Shown piece after piece: positions 22,815 through 22,861 of a stretch of DNA of 22,861 bases; within the stretch, counting starts at the first letter, position 1, and each line of letters begins with the position of its first letter. Position numbers and translations under genes: made by a program. The notes beneath the pieces were generated by a model. The model was given only the letters and a program-made list of their open reading frames with translations. It ran no database searches and had not been told where the DNA came from. This DNA comes from JACRBK01 sp964427955 (lineage in GTDB: Bacteria > Chloroflexota > Anaerolineae > Aggregatilineales > Aggregatilineaceae), in the NCBI GenBank assembly GCA_964427955.1, contig CAYRWY010000036.1:1-22861 (forward strand), read 5' to 3'.

Positions 22815-22861
22815 ACGCCGCTCCCGTGATCACACTTTACCTCATCTCCGCCTCCTAGAGG

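Noticed and set aside
21576..22829. A 417-codon plus-strand frame opposite the GT4 gene
   Set aside because: Antisense shadow with repetitive Gln/Arg/His composition; the GT4 gene on the other strand is unmistakable.
1..22861. tRNA or rRNA genes, phage genes, transposases
   Set aside because: I looked for these and saw no tRNA-like cloverleaf arms, rRNA sequence, integrase or transposase motif; small structured RNAs cannot be excluded by eye.

Overview
The window is about 22.9 kb of GC-rich bacterial chromosome, densely packed with genes and with no sign of phage or plasmid. Gene content and small intergenic repeats fit a Chloroflexota bacterium, most likely Anaerolineae-like. The supporting signs are tandem cytidylate-kinase-like proteins, an HNH endonuclease with its usual small partner, many membrane glycosyltransferases, and recurrent CCCCTCTCC/GGAGAGGGG and GGGGC...GCCCCTAC hairpins. 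There is no rRNA or universally conserved marker here, so the taxonomic call is inference only.

Layout. 1-2.8 kb (minus strand): an ABC-2-type permease without its ATPase, a single-domain response regulator with a good sigma70-type promoter, and a DUF362 protein with its own promoter inside the end of the regulator gene. 2.9-4.3 kb (plus): two adjacent paralogous cytidylate-kinase-like proteins. 4.3-4.8 kb: three kinds of small repeat and a decayed sulfotransferase gene. 4.8-7.4 kb (minus): a double-hotdog thioesterase and a GT39-type membrane glycosyltransferase. 7.4-7.8 kb: a divergent intergenic region with phased repeats, a promoter and a structured leader.

7.8-10.7 kb (plus): an operon of cutA, a PIG-L/LmbE deacetylase and two unrecognised genes, the second encoding a protein anchored in the membrane at both ends; it closes with a clear intrinsic terminator. 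10.7-12.3 kb: a deazaflavin-dependent nitroreductase-like protein, a small protein/HNH nuclease pair with a 4-base overlap, and a convergent DUF4177-like protein. 12.3-14.3 kb (plus): a helical unknown protein and an APH-fold kinase, followed by a terminator-like hairpin repeat.

14.4-17.9 kb (minus): a phenylacetate-CoA ligase, a polytopic membrane glycosyltransferase-like protein and a double-ACT protein; the ligase and ACT genes usually sit side by side. 18.0-20.5 kb (plus): an O-antigen-ligase-type protein fused to a TPR region. 20.8-22.8 kb (minus): a GT4 and a GT2 glycosyltransferase in one operon. Cell-surface glycan assembly is therefore the main theme: GT39, GT-C-like, ligase-TPR, GT4, GT2 and a dead sulfotransferase.

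I saw no convincing complete new defence or mobile system. The best leads are the structured leader before cutA, the unknown pair at the end of that operon, the HNH pair, and hairpin repeats placed consistently at gene ends.
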